Shown here: one piece after another, positions 54,827 to 63,349 of the stretch
Position numbering within the stretch: position 1 is the stretch's first letter
Layout: every line of letters starts with the position of its first letter
Origin: Cytobacillus purgationiresistens
Lineage (GTDB): Bacteria; Bacillota; Bacilli; Bacillales; Cytobacillaceae
Assembly: GCF_030813235.1 (NCBI RefSeq)
Contig: NZ_JAUSUB010000005.1
Span: forward strand, 1-64,000
DNA: 64,000 nucleotides
Direction: 5' to 3'
Program-made: the position numbers and the translations under genes
Notes under the pieces: model-generated
What the model saw: the letters and a program-made list of their open reading frames with translations, nothing else
What the model was told of the DNA's origin: nothing
The model's database searches: none

Positions 54827-56031
54827 TAAACCATCTCCAAAATGAGCATTTTCGGATCTTTTATTAACTGTGCAAAGCGGTTTGTAAAACGGACAGCATT
54901 TCCCCCGTCAGCGACCCGATGATCAAATGACATAGACAGGTTCATCATTGATCTGATAATAATCTGATCATCATCAGTAACAACCGGCATTTTCTTCGTT
55001 TTATGAAAGGATACCAACGCTACCTGTGGCTGTTGAATAATCGGCGTAGCTCCTATACTTCCACCAAGAGGACCTACATTACTAATAGTAAATGTCCCGC
55101 CAGTGATATCTTTCACATTCAATCGATTAGCAATCGCTTTCTTTGTCAATTCTTTCATTTCCAAATGAATTGTACGAATTGATTTGCGTTCAGTATTGCG
55201 AATAACAGGCACAATCAGCCCATCTTCTGTATCAACGGCAACACCCATATGATGTTCTTTACTGAGAATAATGATTTCTTTGTCCTCATCAAGTTTAGCG
55301 TTGAAAATAGGAAACTCCTTTAGGCAAATCGAAAGCGCTTTAAGGAAAAAGGCTGTAGCAGAAATGTCTCTATCTAGCTCCTTTAATTCTTTTCTAAAGA
55401 GTATGAGATCAGTCACATCGATTTCTTCAAAATGCGTGCAATGGGGAATGGTATTGATTGATTGAGCCATTTTTGCCGCAATTTGCTTCCTTCTTCCCCG
55501 AAACGGTATCGATACAAGAAGCTGAGGTCCAGATTGTTCAGAAGATTCCTGTTTGACTGATTTTATCGGTTCTTTGACTGCTTCATCATTTGATTCTTCA
55601 ATAAAGCGATAAACATCTTCATCGATTATCCGTCCTGATACTCCTGATCCTATAACTTTTTCAATTTCAATTCCATTTTCCCTAGCTATTTTTCTAGTAT
55701 AAGGCGAAGCTAGAATTCTCTGTTTTTGACTATGAAAGTTAACATCTTGGTAGTGGGGAGCTGGTGCTAAAGTTGACTGAATCGGTTTCTCGGCATGGTG
55801 GTCATTCTTTATAATTAATAAAGTTGTGCCAACAGGAACTGTTTGCCCCTGTTTAACTTTATATTCCCCAACAATGCCAGCTATGGGTGAAGGAATTTCT
55901 GCGGTCATTTTATCTGTTTGCACTTCCACAACCGGCGTATCTGCTTGAACAACATCTCCGGGTTTAACTAAAAAGCTGACAATGTCTGCTTCTGTCATAC
56001 CCTCTCCAATATCGTGAAGTTTTACTTCCAT
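54826..56031 (-). CDS. 2-oxoacid dehydrogenase E2 (acyltransferase)
   Basis: The 401-residue protein has one lipoyl domain (lipoyl Lys about 41 in VEVQTDKMTAEIPSP), an E1/E3-binding domain (about 112-150, ASPYTRKIARENGIEIEKVI) and a catalytic domain ending in SMSFDHRVADGGNAVRFTNR with the active His. It transfers the acyl group from E1 to CoA. The substrate could be branched-chain or, from context, phenylpyruvate-derived acyl groups. Confidence 0.92.
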   Translation of the reverse strand: MEVKLHDIGEGMTEADIVSFLVKPGDVVQADTPVVEVQTDKMTAEIPSPIAGIVGEYKVKQGQTVPVGTTLLIIKNDHHAEKPIQSTLAPAPHYQDVNFHSQKQRILASPYTRKIARENGIEIEKVIGSGVSGRIIDEDVYRFIEESNDEAVKEPIKSVKQESSEQSGPQLLVSIPFRGRRKQIAAKMAQSINTIPHCTHFEEIDVTDLILFRKELKELDRDISATAFFLKALSICLKEFPIFNAKLDEDKEIIILSKEHHMGVAVDTEDGLIVPVIRNTERKSIRTIHLEMKELTKKAIANRLNVKDITGGTFTISNVGPLGGSIGATPIIQQPQVALVSFHKTKKMPVVTDDDQIIIRSMMNLSMSFDHRVADGGNAVRFTNRFAQLIKDPKMLILEMV

Positions 56032-56041
56032 GGCTTCCCTC

Positions 56042-57037
56042 CTAGAATTTAATCACTTTTTCGATCGCATGTTTGATTCTTTCTGGCGTTGGCAAATAAT
56101 GATCTTCAAATCCGAAATACGGCACTGGCGCATCAAACCCTGTTACTCTCTCAACAGGCGCTTTTTGATATAAAAAAGATGTATCGTTAATGATTGCTAA
56201 TATATCATTGCCTAATCCTCCAGTGGCATGGGCCTCGTGAACGACAACTGTTCGCCCTGTTTTTTGCACTGATTCTGCAATCATATCTTTATCTATGGGA
56301 AAAAGGGTTAGCAAATCAATCACTTCACAATTGATTCCTTTCTCTTTTACAGCCTTAGCTGCTTCCATCACTTCCGGAATCATTGCCCCCCAGGCGATTA
56401 GCGTAACATGCTCACCTTCCATTCTTTTTTTTGCTTTCCCAATTTCCACGGTATATTTCCCATCAGGGACTTCATCCCTAACTGATCGATACAGTCTCAT
56501 TGGTTCTAAAAAAAGAACGGGATCAGGATCCTCAATGGCTGCTATCAACAGCCCTTTAGCATCATACGGGTTGGATGGGCACACGACTTTTATGCCCGGC
56601 ATATGCGTGAAGATAGCTTCTGTACTATCGCAGTGGATTTCAGGTGCTCTCACACCTGCTCCGTACGGGGCGCGAATCACCATTGGCACGGTGAAATGCC
56701 CCATCGTTCTCATTCGCAGCCGGCTGGCATGAGTTACGATTTGTTCGTATGCAGGATAAATAAAGCCGAGGAATTGGATTTCAATGATTGGTAAAAATCC
56801 ATTCACTGCCATACCAATACCTGCACCGACGAAACCCGCCTCACTTAATGGGGTATCTATCACACGGTCTTCTCCATATTTGTCTTGCAGCTTGTCAGTC
56901 GCTCTAAATACCCCACCATTTTTACCAATATCTTCACCTAAAAGAATCACTTCTTCTTTTTCTTGCAGCATCGTGTCCAACCCATCAGTTATTGCTTGAA
57001 CGAGTGTCAAAGTTTTAACCTTCACAGCTGTTTGCAC
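56042..57037 (-). CDS. 2-oxoacid dehydrogenase E1 beta subunit
   Basis: The 331-residue protein starts with LTLVQAITDGLDTMLQEKEE and has GVFRATDKLQDKYG, DTPLSEAGFVGAGIGMAVNG, APYGAGVRAPEIHCDSTEAI and GRTVVVHEAHATGGLGNDIL. This is the transketolase-like beta chain of Bkd/Pdh-type E1. It forms the alpha2-beta2 decarboxylase with the preceding gene, which overlaps it by one base. Confidence 0.93.
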   Translation of the reverse strand: MQTAVKVKTLTLVQAITDGLDTMLQEKEEVILLGEDIGKNGGVFRATDKLQDKYGEDRVIDTPLSEAGFVGAGIGMAVNGFLPIIEIQFLGFIYPAYEQIVTHASRLRMRTMGHFTVPMVIRAPYGAGVRAPEIHCDSTEAIFTHMPGIKVVCPSNPYDAKGLLIAAIEDPDPVLFLEPMRLYRSVRDEVPDGKYTVEIGKAKKRMEGEHVTLIAWGAMIPEVMEAAKAVKEKGINCEVIDLLTLFPIDKDMIAESVQKTGRTVVVHEAHATGGLGNDILAIINDTSFLYQKAPVERVTGFDAPVPYFGFEDHYLPTPERIKHAIEKVIKF

Positions 57038-58104
57038 TAAATTTCACCCCCAATTAGATCAAAATATTCCTTTTTCTGCTTCGCAATTTGCCAAGTAGGT
57101 TCAGCAAACACATGATCAAATATATCGGCAGGATCAGCTTTAGGGAAAGCTTCCATTTCTTTTACTGCTTCCTCTACTTCTGTTATTGCTTCTTCTTTCA
57201 CCGTTGTTGCCCAGCTTTCGTCATACAAGCCTTCGTTCTTTAGCCACCTCTCTACTCTTATGATTGGATCATCCTCTTCCCGTCGTTTCACATTCTCGAC
57301 TTGGTCTCGATATTTAGCTGGGTCATCTGAGGTGGTGTGGGCGCCATATCGCCATGTTACGGCTTCAATCAAAGTTGGTCCCCCTCCATTACGTGCACGT
57401 TCGAGTGCCTGCAGCGTTTCAAAATATGCAGTGAAAACATCATTTCCATCAATACGGATCCCTGGAATATCATAAGCTAATGCCTTTTGAGCAATGGTTT
57501 TAGAATTCATCTGCTTACTGATTGGCACAGAAATCGCAAATTGATTATTTTGATTAAAGAAGACGACAGGTGCACGCATAACGCTTGCGAAATTTACTCC
57601 CTCATGAAAGTCACCTTCAGATGTCGCTCCATCGCCAAAATAAGCAATTGCTGCTGATGTACTTCCTCTTTTTCTTTCTGCATAGGCTGCTCCCGCTGCA
57701 TGAGGTATTTGTGTTGCAATAGGAATGCCTGGAGGAAAGATATTTTTCCCTTTCGGAGGAATGCACCCTTCATTCCTGCCATTCCAGAATAAAAGTACTT
57801 TGCTTAGTGAATGACCAAATACGATGGCCGCTCCATGATCTCGATAAGTCGGAAACATCCAGTCACCTTCAGCTAGCGCCATCGCACTTCCTACTTGTGC
57901 AGCTTCCTGGCCTTCGAACGGGGCATATGTCCCGATCCTGCCTTGTCTTTGCAAACTAATGGCTTTCCTGTCAAACGTCCGAATTCTAATCATCTGTTTG
58001 TAAAATTTCTTTGCTAATTCTGCTGTCATCTTTTCTTTATATTCAGGTAATGCTATTTTTCCGTTAACATCAATGATTTGCCGAATCGGAAACTGATTCT
58101 CCAT
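57037..58104 (-). CDS. 2-oxoacid dehydrogenase E1 alpha subunit
   Basis: The start is placed at 58104 (MENQFPIRQI), seven nt after AAGGG; the frame opens at 58122. The about 355-residue protein binds thiamine diphosphate through IAYFGDGATSEGDFHEGVNF...NQNN and has the phosphorylation-loop region YRYGAHTTSDDPAKYRD, as in branched-chain-type E1 alpha. It decarboxylates a 2-oxoacid and begins the E1-E2-E3 gene set, directly after a phenylalanine-type dehydrogenase gene. Confidence 0.9.
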   Translation of the reverse strand: MENQFPIRQIIDVNGKIALPEYKEKMTAELAKKFYKQMIRIRTFDRKAISLQRQGRIGTYAPFEGQEAAQVGSAMALAEGDWMFPTYRDHGAAIVFGHSLSKVLLFWNGRNEGCIPPKGKNIFPPGIPIATQIPHAAGAAYAERKRGSTSAAIAYFGDGATSEGDFHEGVNFASVMRAPVVFFNQNNQFAISVPISKQMNSKTIAQKALAYDIPGIRIDGNDVFTAYFETLQALERARNGGGPTLIEAVTWRYGAHTTSDDPAKYRDQVENVKRREEDDPIIRVERWLKNEGLYDESWATTVKEEAITEVEEAVKEMEAFPKADPADIFDHVFAEPTWQIAKQKKEYFDLIGGEI

Positions 58105-58157
58105 CATCTCACCCTTCACCATTTAATAGAATTGTGATTATTCTCACCTGCGAATAT

Positions 58158-59267
58158 TCAACCCCTGATATCCCATTTTGGCCGCTTCATATGAGAGAAA
58201 AAGCTATTGCGGCGTGTCCGTGCATCAATCCGGTTTTCGCAAAACTGATTAGCTGCTTCCACTGTAGTAATTCCATGATATTGAGAATATTCATACACAT
58301 TCAGCAAAGAAGTGTAAATTGCTTTTGTCTTTTGCAGCACTCTTTCTTTGTTTGGCGTATATAATTCATCTGCCACCTGGATTAAGCCGCCTGAATTAAC
58401 AATATAGTCTGGTGCATATAGGATGCCTCTGTCCTTGAGTGTTTGGCCATGGCGATTTTCTAACAGCTGATTATTAGCTGATCCTGCAACTCCCTGAACT
58501 TTTAACAGGCTGATTGTTTCATCATTTAGAATGCCTCCCATAGCACATGGCACAAAAATATCTGCGGGTGCAGAATATATTTCTTGGCTGTCTAATACTT
58601 TTACTGCTGATCCATGGGATTTTGCCTTTAAGAGGAGCTGACCAAGAGCATGGTCATTAATATCAGTGACATATAAATCCGCTCCCTCATCCATCAAACG
58701 TTCAGCGACTTTCATCCCGACCTTCCCAAGCCCTTGAATGGCATAGCTTCTCCCTGCCAAATCGTCGGAACCAGTCAGCGCCTTATTTGTAGCTTGCAGT
58801 CCATAGATCACTCCCTGCGCCGTTGGTACAGAAGAGTCACCGCTACCCCCGTAAACCTCATCTACCCCAACGATGCAATTCGTCTCTTTTAAAGCATGAA
58901 TAAAATCCTCTGGACTTGTGCCCATGTCCGTCCCTGTATAGAATCTTCCATGTAAAGATTCAACATATTGCCCGAAAGCACGAAATAACTCTGGGGATTT
59001 ATCACTGTTAGGATCTCCGATAATGACCGCCTTTCCGCCGCCGAAATCCACATCAGCAGCTGCACACTTATAGGTCATTCCTTTTGAAAGGCGCAAGCAA
59101 TCCTCGAGTGCCTCCGCTTCACTTTTATAAGGAAACATTCTGCAGCCGCCGAGAGCAGGACCGAGCCTTGTGCTATGAATGGCAATAATCGCTCTTAATC
59201 CAGTTCCTTCATCATTGCAGAAAATCACTTGTTCATGCTCTTTTATTTTTTGAAAAACATCCTCCAT
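58158..59267 (-). CDS. Phenylalanine dehydrogenase-type amino acid dehydrogenase
   Basis: The 369-residue Glu/Leu/Phe/Val dehydrogenase has [40 protein letters not shown] (catalytic Lys), [10 protein letters not shown] and [20 protein letters not shown]. Residues that separate phenylalanine from leucine dehydrogenases point to Phe: FGGGKAV rather than LGGAKT, and [10 protein letters not shown] rather than GGVINVADEL. The ends ([33 protein letters not shown]) also resemble known phenylalanine dehydrogenases. It oxidatively deaminates phenylalanine to phenylpyruvate with NAD, feeding the adjacent complex. A perfect cre site lies 20 bp upstream. Confidence 0.82.
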   Translation of the reverse strand: MEDVFQKIKEHEQVIFCNDEGTGLRAIIAIHSTRLGPALGGCRMFPYKSEAEALEDCLRLSKGMTYKCAAADVDFGGGKAVIIGDPNSDKSPELFRAFGQYVESLHGRFYTGTDMGTSPEDFIHALKETNCIVGVDEVYGGSGDSSVPTAQGVIYGLQATNKALTGSDDLAGRSYAIQGLGKVGMKVAERLMDEGADLYVTDINDHALGQLLLKAKSHGSAVKVLDSQEIYSAPADIFVPCAMGGILNDETISLLKVQGVAGSANNQLLENRHGQTLKDRGILYAPDYIVNSGGLIQVADELYTPNKERVLQKTKAIYTSLLNVYEYSQYHGITTVEAANQFCENRIDARTRRNSFFSHMKRPKWDIRG

Positions 59268-59287
59268 GAAACTTCCCCCTTATCTAT

Positions 59288-59301
59288 TGTTAGCGCTTTC
59301 A
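59288..59301. promoter_or_regulatory. CcpA cre site upstream of the phenylalanine dehydrogenase-type gene
   Basis: TGTTAGCGCTTTCA (minus strand TGAAAGCGCTAACA) matches the TGWAARCGYTWWCW consensus at every position. Located 21 bp before the start codon, it predicts catabolite repression of the dehydrogenase and downstream complex. Confidence 0.8.
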
Positions 59302-59356
59302 TATTTTTTTTAGCTGATTAACCTTTTTCAATTTATAAATGTTTAACTCTGAAAAA

Positions 59357-59746
59357 CTAGTTTTGATGAAGCAGCTTAAAAATTTTACTCCTTGGGAGAA
59401 CTACTTGTGTGACCGTCCCTTCTCCTATTAGTCTATGCTTTTCATAAACTGTCACATTCGTATGTACCACATCATTTTTAACTTTTGCTACCCTCGCTGT
59501 AATCGTCAATTCTGATTCATTTACTGCAGGAGCGATATGTCTGGCAGAGACATCAACGCCCATCCCTTCTTCATGACTCTCAAGATAGGGCAGAATGATT
59601 TTCCTTGACACCCATTCCATATGATAAATCATTGAAACAGTTGAATATGCTTGATGAACAGTATGCCCTTCAAATTGGGCAAACATCTCTGGAGTGACCA
59701 CAACATGAATAACAGCCTGATGACCTTCCTCCAGACCATGTTTCAT
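59357..59746 (-). CDS. FlK-like hot-dog thioesterase
   Basis: The 129-residue protein resembles fluoroacetyl-CoA thioesterase-type hot-dog proteins: VTPEMFAQFEGHTVHQAYST, MIYHMEWVSRKIILPYLESH and GMGVDVSARHIAPAVNESEL, with Thr, Glu and His at the positions used for catalysis in FlK. It probably hydrolyses an acyl-CoA made by the neighbouring dehydrogenase complex, perhaps phenylacetyl-CoA, to relieve CoA trapping. That substrate is inference. It is the first gene of the group and lies behind a strong palindrome. Confidence 0.75.
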   Translation of the reverse strand: MKHGLEEGHQAVIHVVVTPEMFAQFEGHTVHQAYSTVSMIYHMEWVSRKIILPYLESHEEGMGVDVSARHIAPAVNESELTITARVAKVKNDVVHTNVTVYEKHRLIGEGTVTQVVLPRSKIFKLLHQN

Positions 59747-59790
59747 ATCATCCCTCCTATCTTTTTAAATGATAATTCGCATGACGTTTA

Positions 59791-59818
59791 TTTAACGATA
59801 TGATACCATTACGTTTAA
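59791..59818. promoter_or_regulatory. 28-bp imperfect palindrome, candidate repressor operator
   Basis: The segment starts TTTAACGATATGAT and ends ACCATTACGTTTAA; 20 of 28 positions are symmetric (TTWAACG...ATGRTAYCAT...CGTTWAA). It is 45-72 bp upstream of the thioesterase start, suited to a TetR-like or PaaX-like repressor. Confidence 0.6.
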
Positions 59819-59915
59819 TGAATAGTCAATTAATTACAAAATTTTGTGAATACTATTTATTTTTCAAAAATAAGAGGATTAACTAGGAATCCTAATTAAT
59901 CCTTTCAACATCAAA

Positions 59916-60710
59916 TTATGTGAGAAGAGCGCGATCACTTGCCAATTTCGTACCTCTAATTCGCTGAAACTCATTAAGCAGCTGCTCAATCGTCAGTTTT
60001 TTCTTCTGTGACTCGTCCACTACTAAAATGATTTGACCTTTATCCATCATAATCAGTTTATTGCCAAGATCTAATGCCTGCTGCATATTATGTGTAACCA
60101 TTAAGGTCGTAAGATGATACTTTTTCACAATTTCCTTCGTAAGATTTGTAATCAGCTCTGCTCTTGCAGGGTCTAAAGCCGCTGTGTGTTCATCTAACAA
60201 TAAAATCGAAGGTTCTGTAAAGGTTGCCATCAATAATGACAATGCCTGTCTTTCCCCCCCAGAAAGAAGTCCCACTTTAGCTGTTAATCTGTCTTCTAGG
60301 CCCAAATGCAGGGATTCAAGCACTTCTCGGAATAGATCTTTACGCTGTTTTGTTACGCCTTTCCGCAGCGTTCTGTTCTTATTTCTTGAATAAGCCATAG
60401 CTAAATTCTCTTCTATTGTCATCGATGGGGCGGTCCCTGCCATTGGGTCCTGGAAAACACGACCGATCATTTTTGCCCTTTTAAATTCAGATATTGTGCT
60501 GACATCTTGTTTATCAATCGTGATTGTTCCCATATCAGGAAGCATTACACCTGATATGATATTCATCAAGGTTGATTTGCCAGCCCCATTACTGCCAATT
60601 ACAGTAACAAAATCACCTTCATTCATAGTATGGTTGATGCTGTCTAGCGCAATTTTTTCATCAGGAGTCCCTTCATTGAACACTTTATGAATGTGATTTA
60701 AATGAAGCAT
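59916..60710 (-). CDS. ABC transporter ATP-binding protein (aromatic amino acid-type importer)
   Basis: The ATG at 60710 (MLHLNHIHKVFNEGTPDEKI) follows GGGGGAGG; the frame opens 6 codons earlier. The 264-residue ATPase has Walker A GSNGAGKST, signature LLSGGERQALSL, Walker B SILLLDEHTAALDP and the switch MVTHNM. DEHTAALDP is typical of the TrpZ/YufO-like importer ATPases. Its start overlaps the end of the permease gene. Cytosolic ATP hydrolysis drives uptake with the two upstream proteins. Confidence 0.87.
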   Translation of the reverse strand: MLHLNHIHKVFNEGTPDEKIALDSINHTMNEGDFVTVIGSNGAGKSTLMNIISGVMLPDMGTITIDKQDVSTISEFKRAKMIGRVFQDPMAGTAPSMTIEENLAMAYSRNKNRTLRKGVTKQRKDLFREVLESLHLGLEDRLTAKVGLLSGGERQALSLLMATFTEPSILLLDEHTAALDPARAELITNLTKEIVKKYHLTTLMVTHNMQQALDLGNKLIMMDKGQIILVVDESQKKKLTIEQLLNEFQRIRGTKLASDRALLT

Positions 60711-61719
60711 CAGCCTCCCCCTTTCCATCAGGGTTCATTGCGATTCTTTCTGATTGCCGCTTCGCTTTTCTCTTCTTCTCTTTAGTCTTATCAATCAATT
60801 TCGGCATGATCAGTGCAAGAATAACAATCGTAGCAGTAATGAGTTTCATATCACCAGGCTCAAGAAATTCAACCCTTAATGCTAAAGTAACAACAATGCG
60901 ATAAATAATGGCTCCGCCAATAACAGCCAGCGTTGTCCTGGCAATCGTTTTCGTTCCAAATAAAGCCTCACCGATAATCACTGATGCAAGACCGATGATA
61001 ATCATCCCGATGCCCATTCCGACATCAGCAAACCCACCTTGCTGGGCAATGAGCGCTCCTGAAAATGCAACCATCGCATTTGATAAACCTAAACCGAGAA
61101 TAACCAATAAATTTGTATTGCCCGAAAGGCTTCGAATCATTCTTTTATTATCGCCAGTAGCACGCAAAGCTAAGCCGATCTCCGTTTGCAGAAATCTATC
61201 AGTTAACAGCTTAATGGCAAACGTCACTATAATCATGAATATTAGGATTCCCCATGTTCTTGGTACGCTATCTCCTAATCCGACAGCAGTAAAAATACTG
61301 TTGAATATACTATCTAATCCTGTTTTATCCCATGCATCTCTTACGTGAGTTATTGCGGTGTCTGTATTCAGCAAGGGGACATTTGATTTACCCATAATTC
61401 GCAAGTTTATAGAATACAACGCAATCATCATTAAGATACCTGAGAGAAGTGCGTTGATTTTGCCAAAAGTATGGAGGATGCCTGTTAGACATCCTGCAAT
61501 AAATCCAGCTGCAAGTGCAACTAGAGTTGCAATAAACGGGTTTATTCCGCTTACGATCATCGTCGCGGCAACAGCTGCCCCAGTTACAAAGCTGCCATCC
61601 ACTGTTAAATCAGGAAAATCGAGCACCCGAAAGGATAAATATACTCCGAGCGCCATAATTGCATATATGATTCCGGATTCAAATGCTCCAAAAATAGCTG
61701 TCGGCACTACAAACCACAT
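60685..61719 (-). CDS. ABC transporter permease (BPD_transp_2/LivH-like)
   Basis: The 344-residue membrane protein has about nine hydrophobic spans, VYLSFRVLDFPDLTVDGSFV near the N-terminus, LALRATGDNKRMIRSLSGNT and GLGLSNAMVAFSGALIAQQG with the coupling region. This single-permease type works with a DUF534-type receptor and one ATPase. A basic C-terminal tail (KLIDKTKEKKRKAKRQ) faces the cytosol. It follows the receptor gene by 12 nt and overlaps the ATPase gene. Confidence 0.88.
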   Translation of the reverse strand: MWFVVPTAIFGAFESGIIYAIMALGVYLSFRVLDFPDLTVDGSFVTGAAVAATMIVSGINPFIATLVALAAGFIAGCLTGILHTFGKINALLSGILMMIALYSINLRIMGKSNVPLLNTDTAITHVRDAWDKTGLDSIFNSIFTAVGLGDSVPRTWGILIFMIIVTFAIKLLTDRFLQTEIGLALRATGDNKRMIRSLSGNTNLLVILGLGLSNAMVAFSGALIAQQGGFADVGMGIGMIIIGLASVIIGEALFGTKTIARTTLAVIGGAIIYRIVVTLALRVEFLEPGDMKLITATIVILALIMPKLIDKTKEKKRKAKRQSERIAMNPDGKGEADASFKSHS

Positions 61720-61731
61720 CCTCCATTATTC

Positions 61732-62739
61732 TTAATGAAATTCTGCGCTTTCTCCCCATTCTTCTTTCACTTCAACACCTTGATTTTCAGCTGCCTTTTT
61801 ATTAATTACAAGCTTTAGACTACTTGGAAGCTCCACTGGAATATCAGCAGCCTTTTTGTTTCCCTTTAGTATCTCCGCAGCCATTTTGCCAGTTTGGTAG
61901 CCAATATCATAATAATTGAATCCGCTTGCTGCAACTGCCCCGCGTTCCATTGAATCCAGCTCGCCAACAAACAGTGGGATTTTTTTACTATCGGCCACTG
62001 AAATCACTGATTCGAGAGCGGAAACAACAGTGTTATCAGTCGGAATATAAATGGCATCTACTCTTCCTACAAGGGATTCAGCAGCCTGCTTTACTTCTGC
62101 TGATGTTGAAATAGAGGCTTCAACTACTTTAGCACCCTTTCCATCAGCTAATTTCTTCACTTCTTCAACTTGGACTTCAGAATTTTGTTCCCCAGCATTA
62201 TAAATAACACCTATATTCTTTGCCCCAATCTCATCAACAATGAAGTTTAACGTGGTTTCCGTAGCATCTGGATGATAATCAGTTGTACCGGTAATGTTTT
62301 CTCCCGGTTTATCAAATGCTTCTACTAGACCTGCGCCAATCGGATCGGTTACCGAAGTGAACAAAATTGGAATATCTTTTGTAGCATTGAGGGCGCTCAC
62401 TGCACTAGGCGTGGCATTAGCAAAAATAAGATCAACTTTATCACCGACAAAGTTATTAGCAATTGTCTGTGTATTATTCATATCTGCTTGTGCATTTTGC
62501 ATGTCAAATTTAATATTGTCACCTTCCTTAAAACCCTCATCTTCCAGTGCCTTTTTAAATCCTTCTGAAGCAGCATCCAATGAAGGATGCTCGGCAAACT
62601 GTGTCATGCCGATGTTAAACACCTTCGTTTTTTCTTCCTTCTTCTCTGTTGCTCCATTTGAACTCTCCTGCCCACAGCCGCTCATTACAAGCATGCTAAC
62701 AGCCAGAACGCCACATAGGGTCTTAATCGATTTTTTCAT
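61732..62739 (-). CDS. ABC transporter substrate-binding lipoprotein (TrpX/DUF534 type)
   Basis: The 335-residue protein has a lipoprotein signal (TLCGVLAVSMLVMSGCGQES, lipidated Cys about 22) and the ABC_sub_bind fold: IGMTQFAEHPSLDAASEGFK, LIFANATPSAVSALNATKDI, LFTSVTDPIGAGLVEAFDKP and YIPTDNTVVSALESVI. In streptococci this family (TrpX) takes up tryptophan and related aromatics. Its position next to Phe/Tyr catabolism genes makes an aromatic amino acid the likely ligand here. GAGAAGGGGG precedes the start. Confidence 0.87.
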   Translation of the reverse strand: MKKSIKTLCGVLAVSMLVMSGCGQESSNGATEKKEEKTKVFNIGMTQFAEHPSLDAASEGFKKALEDEGFKEGDNIKFDMQNAQADMNNTQTIANNFVGDKVDLIFANATPSAVSALNATKDIPILFTSVTDPIGAGLVEAFDKPGENITGTTDYHPDATETTLNFIVDEIGAKNIGVIYNAGEQNSEVQVEEVKKLADGKGAKVVEASISTSAEVKQAAESLVGRVDAIYIPTDNTVVSALESVISVADSKKIPLFVGELDSMERGAVAASGFNYYDIGYQTGKMAAEILKGNKKAADIPVELPSSLKLVINKKAAENQGVEVKEEWGESAEFH

Positions 62740-63305
62740 AAAGAAACCCCCTTCTCAATCCATTAATTTGTAAAACAAATTACATTTTTTCCGATGATTA
62801 ATTAATGCGATTTCATCATCGACAATCAAAATAAACTATTAAGATTTTACATTCATAAAATATGTAAGGGCTTTCATTGTTGTTGTATGCGAGTGGATAG
62901 TAGCTTGAGGACTCTATGAAGAACAATATTTATATGATAATTTGCATTATCACCGTAAATATAACGTTATATTATCATCCTCAAACAAGGAGTGTCAATA
63001 ATATTTTAAAAATTTAATATATTTCGAAAACTAATTCGTTTCCACTTGCCTTTCAATTATATGCAGGAAGATATTATGTATATTTCTCTAATTATTATTT
63101 TCAAGCCAACATGCTTCCCCAAACGTGAAATCCGTAAAATAAACTTTATATGAGCGTTTTCAGATGGATTCATATCTCAGTATCAATGTTGAATTCGAGT
63201 ACAAAAAAGACTGGCCCGCTACTCAAAAGCTGATCAGTCCCACTCAATAGAAGCATGACGCAATATCATCATTTTGATATAAAATTACTGCTTCATCTTA
63301 AACCC
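62740..63305. other. Intergenic region; promoter side of the ABC importer
   Basis: AT-rich with no supported gene. No T-box core motif was found, unlike the TrpXYZ genes of streptococci, which are T-box controlled. Confidence 0.5.
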
Positions 63306-63345
63306 TAAAAAACCATCTCCCACCAGAATCATAAAAAGATGGCTA
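63306..63345 (-). terminator. Terminator of the PaaX-like gene
   Basis: AGCCATCT and AGATGGTTTTTT on the minus strand form a short stem with a long loop, ending in a U run. Confidence 0.6.
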
Positions 63346-63349
63346 TCAA

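Noticed and set aside
58158-59267. Leucine dehydrogenase as the product name
   Set aside because: Active-site and C-terminal motifs (FGGGKAV, GGLIQV, PKWDIRG) fit the phenylalanine dehydrogenase branch better.
62740-63305. T-box leader before the TrpX-like importer
   Set aside because: No GGTRCCGCG core or stem I motifs are present.
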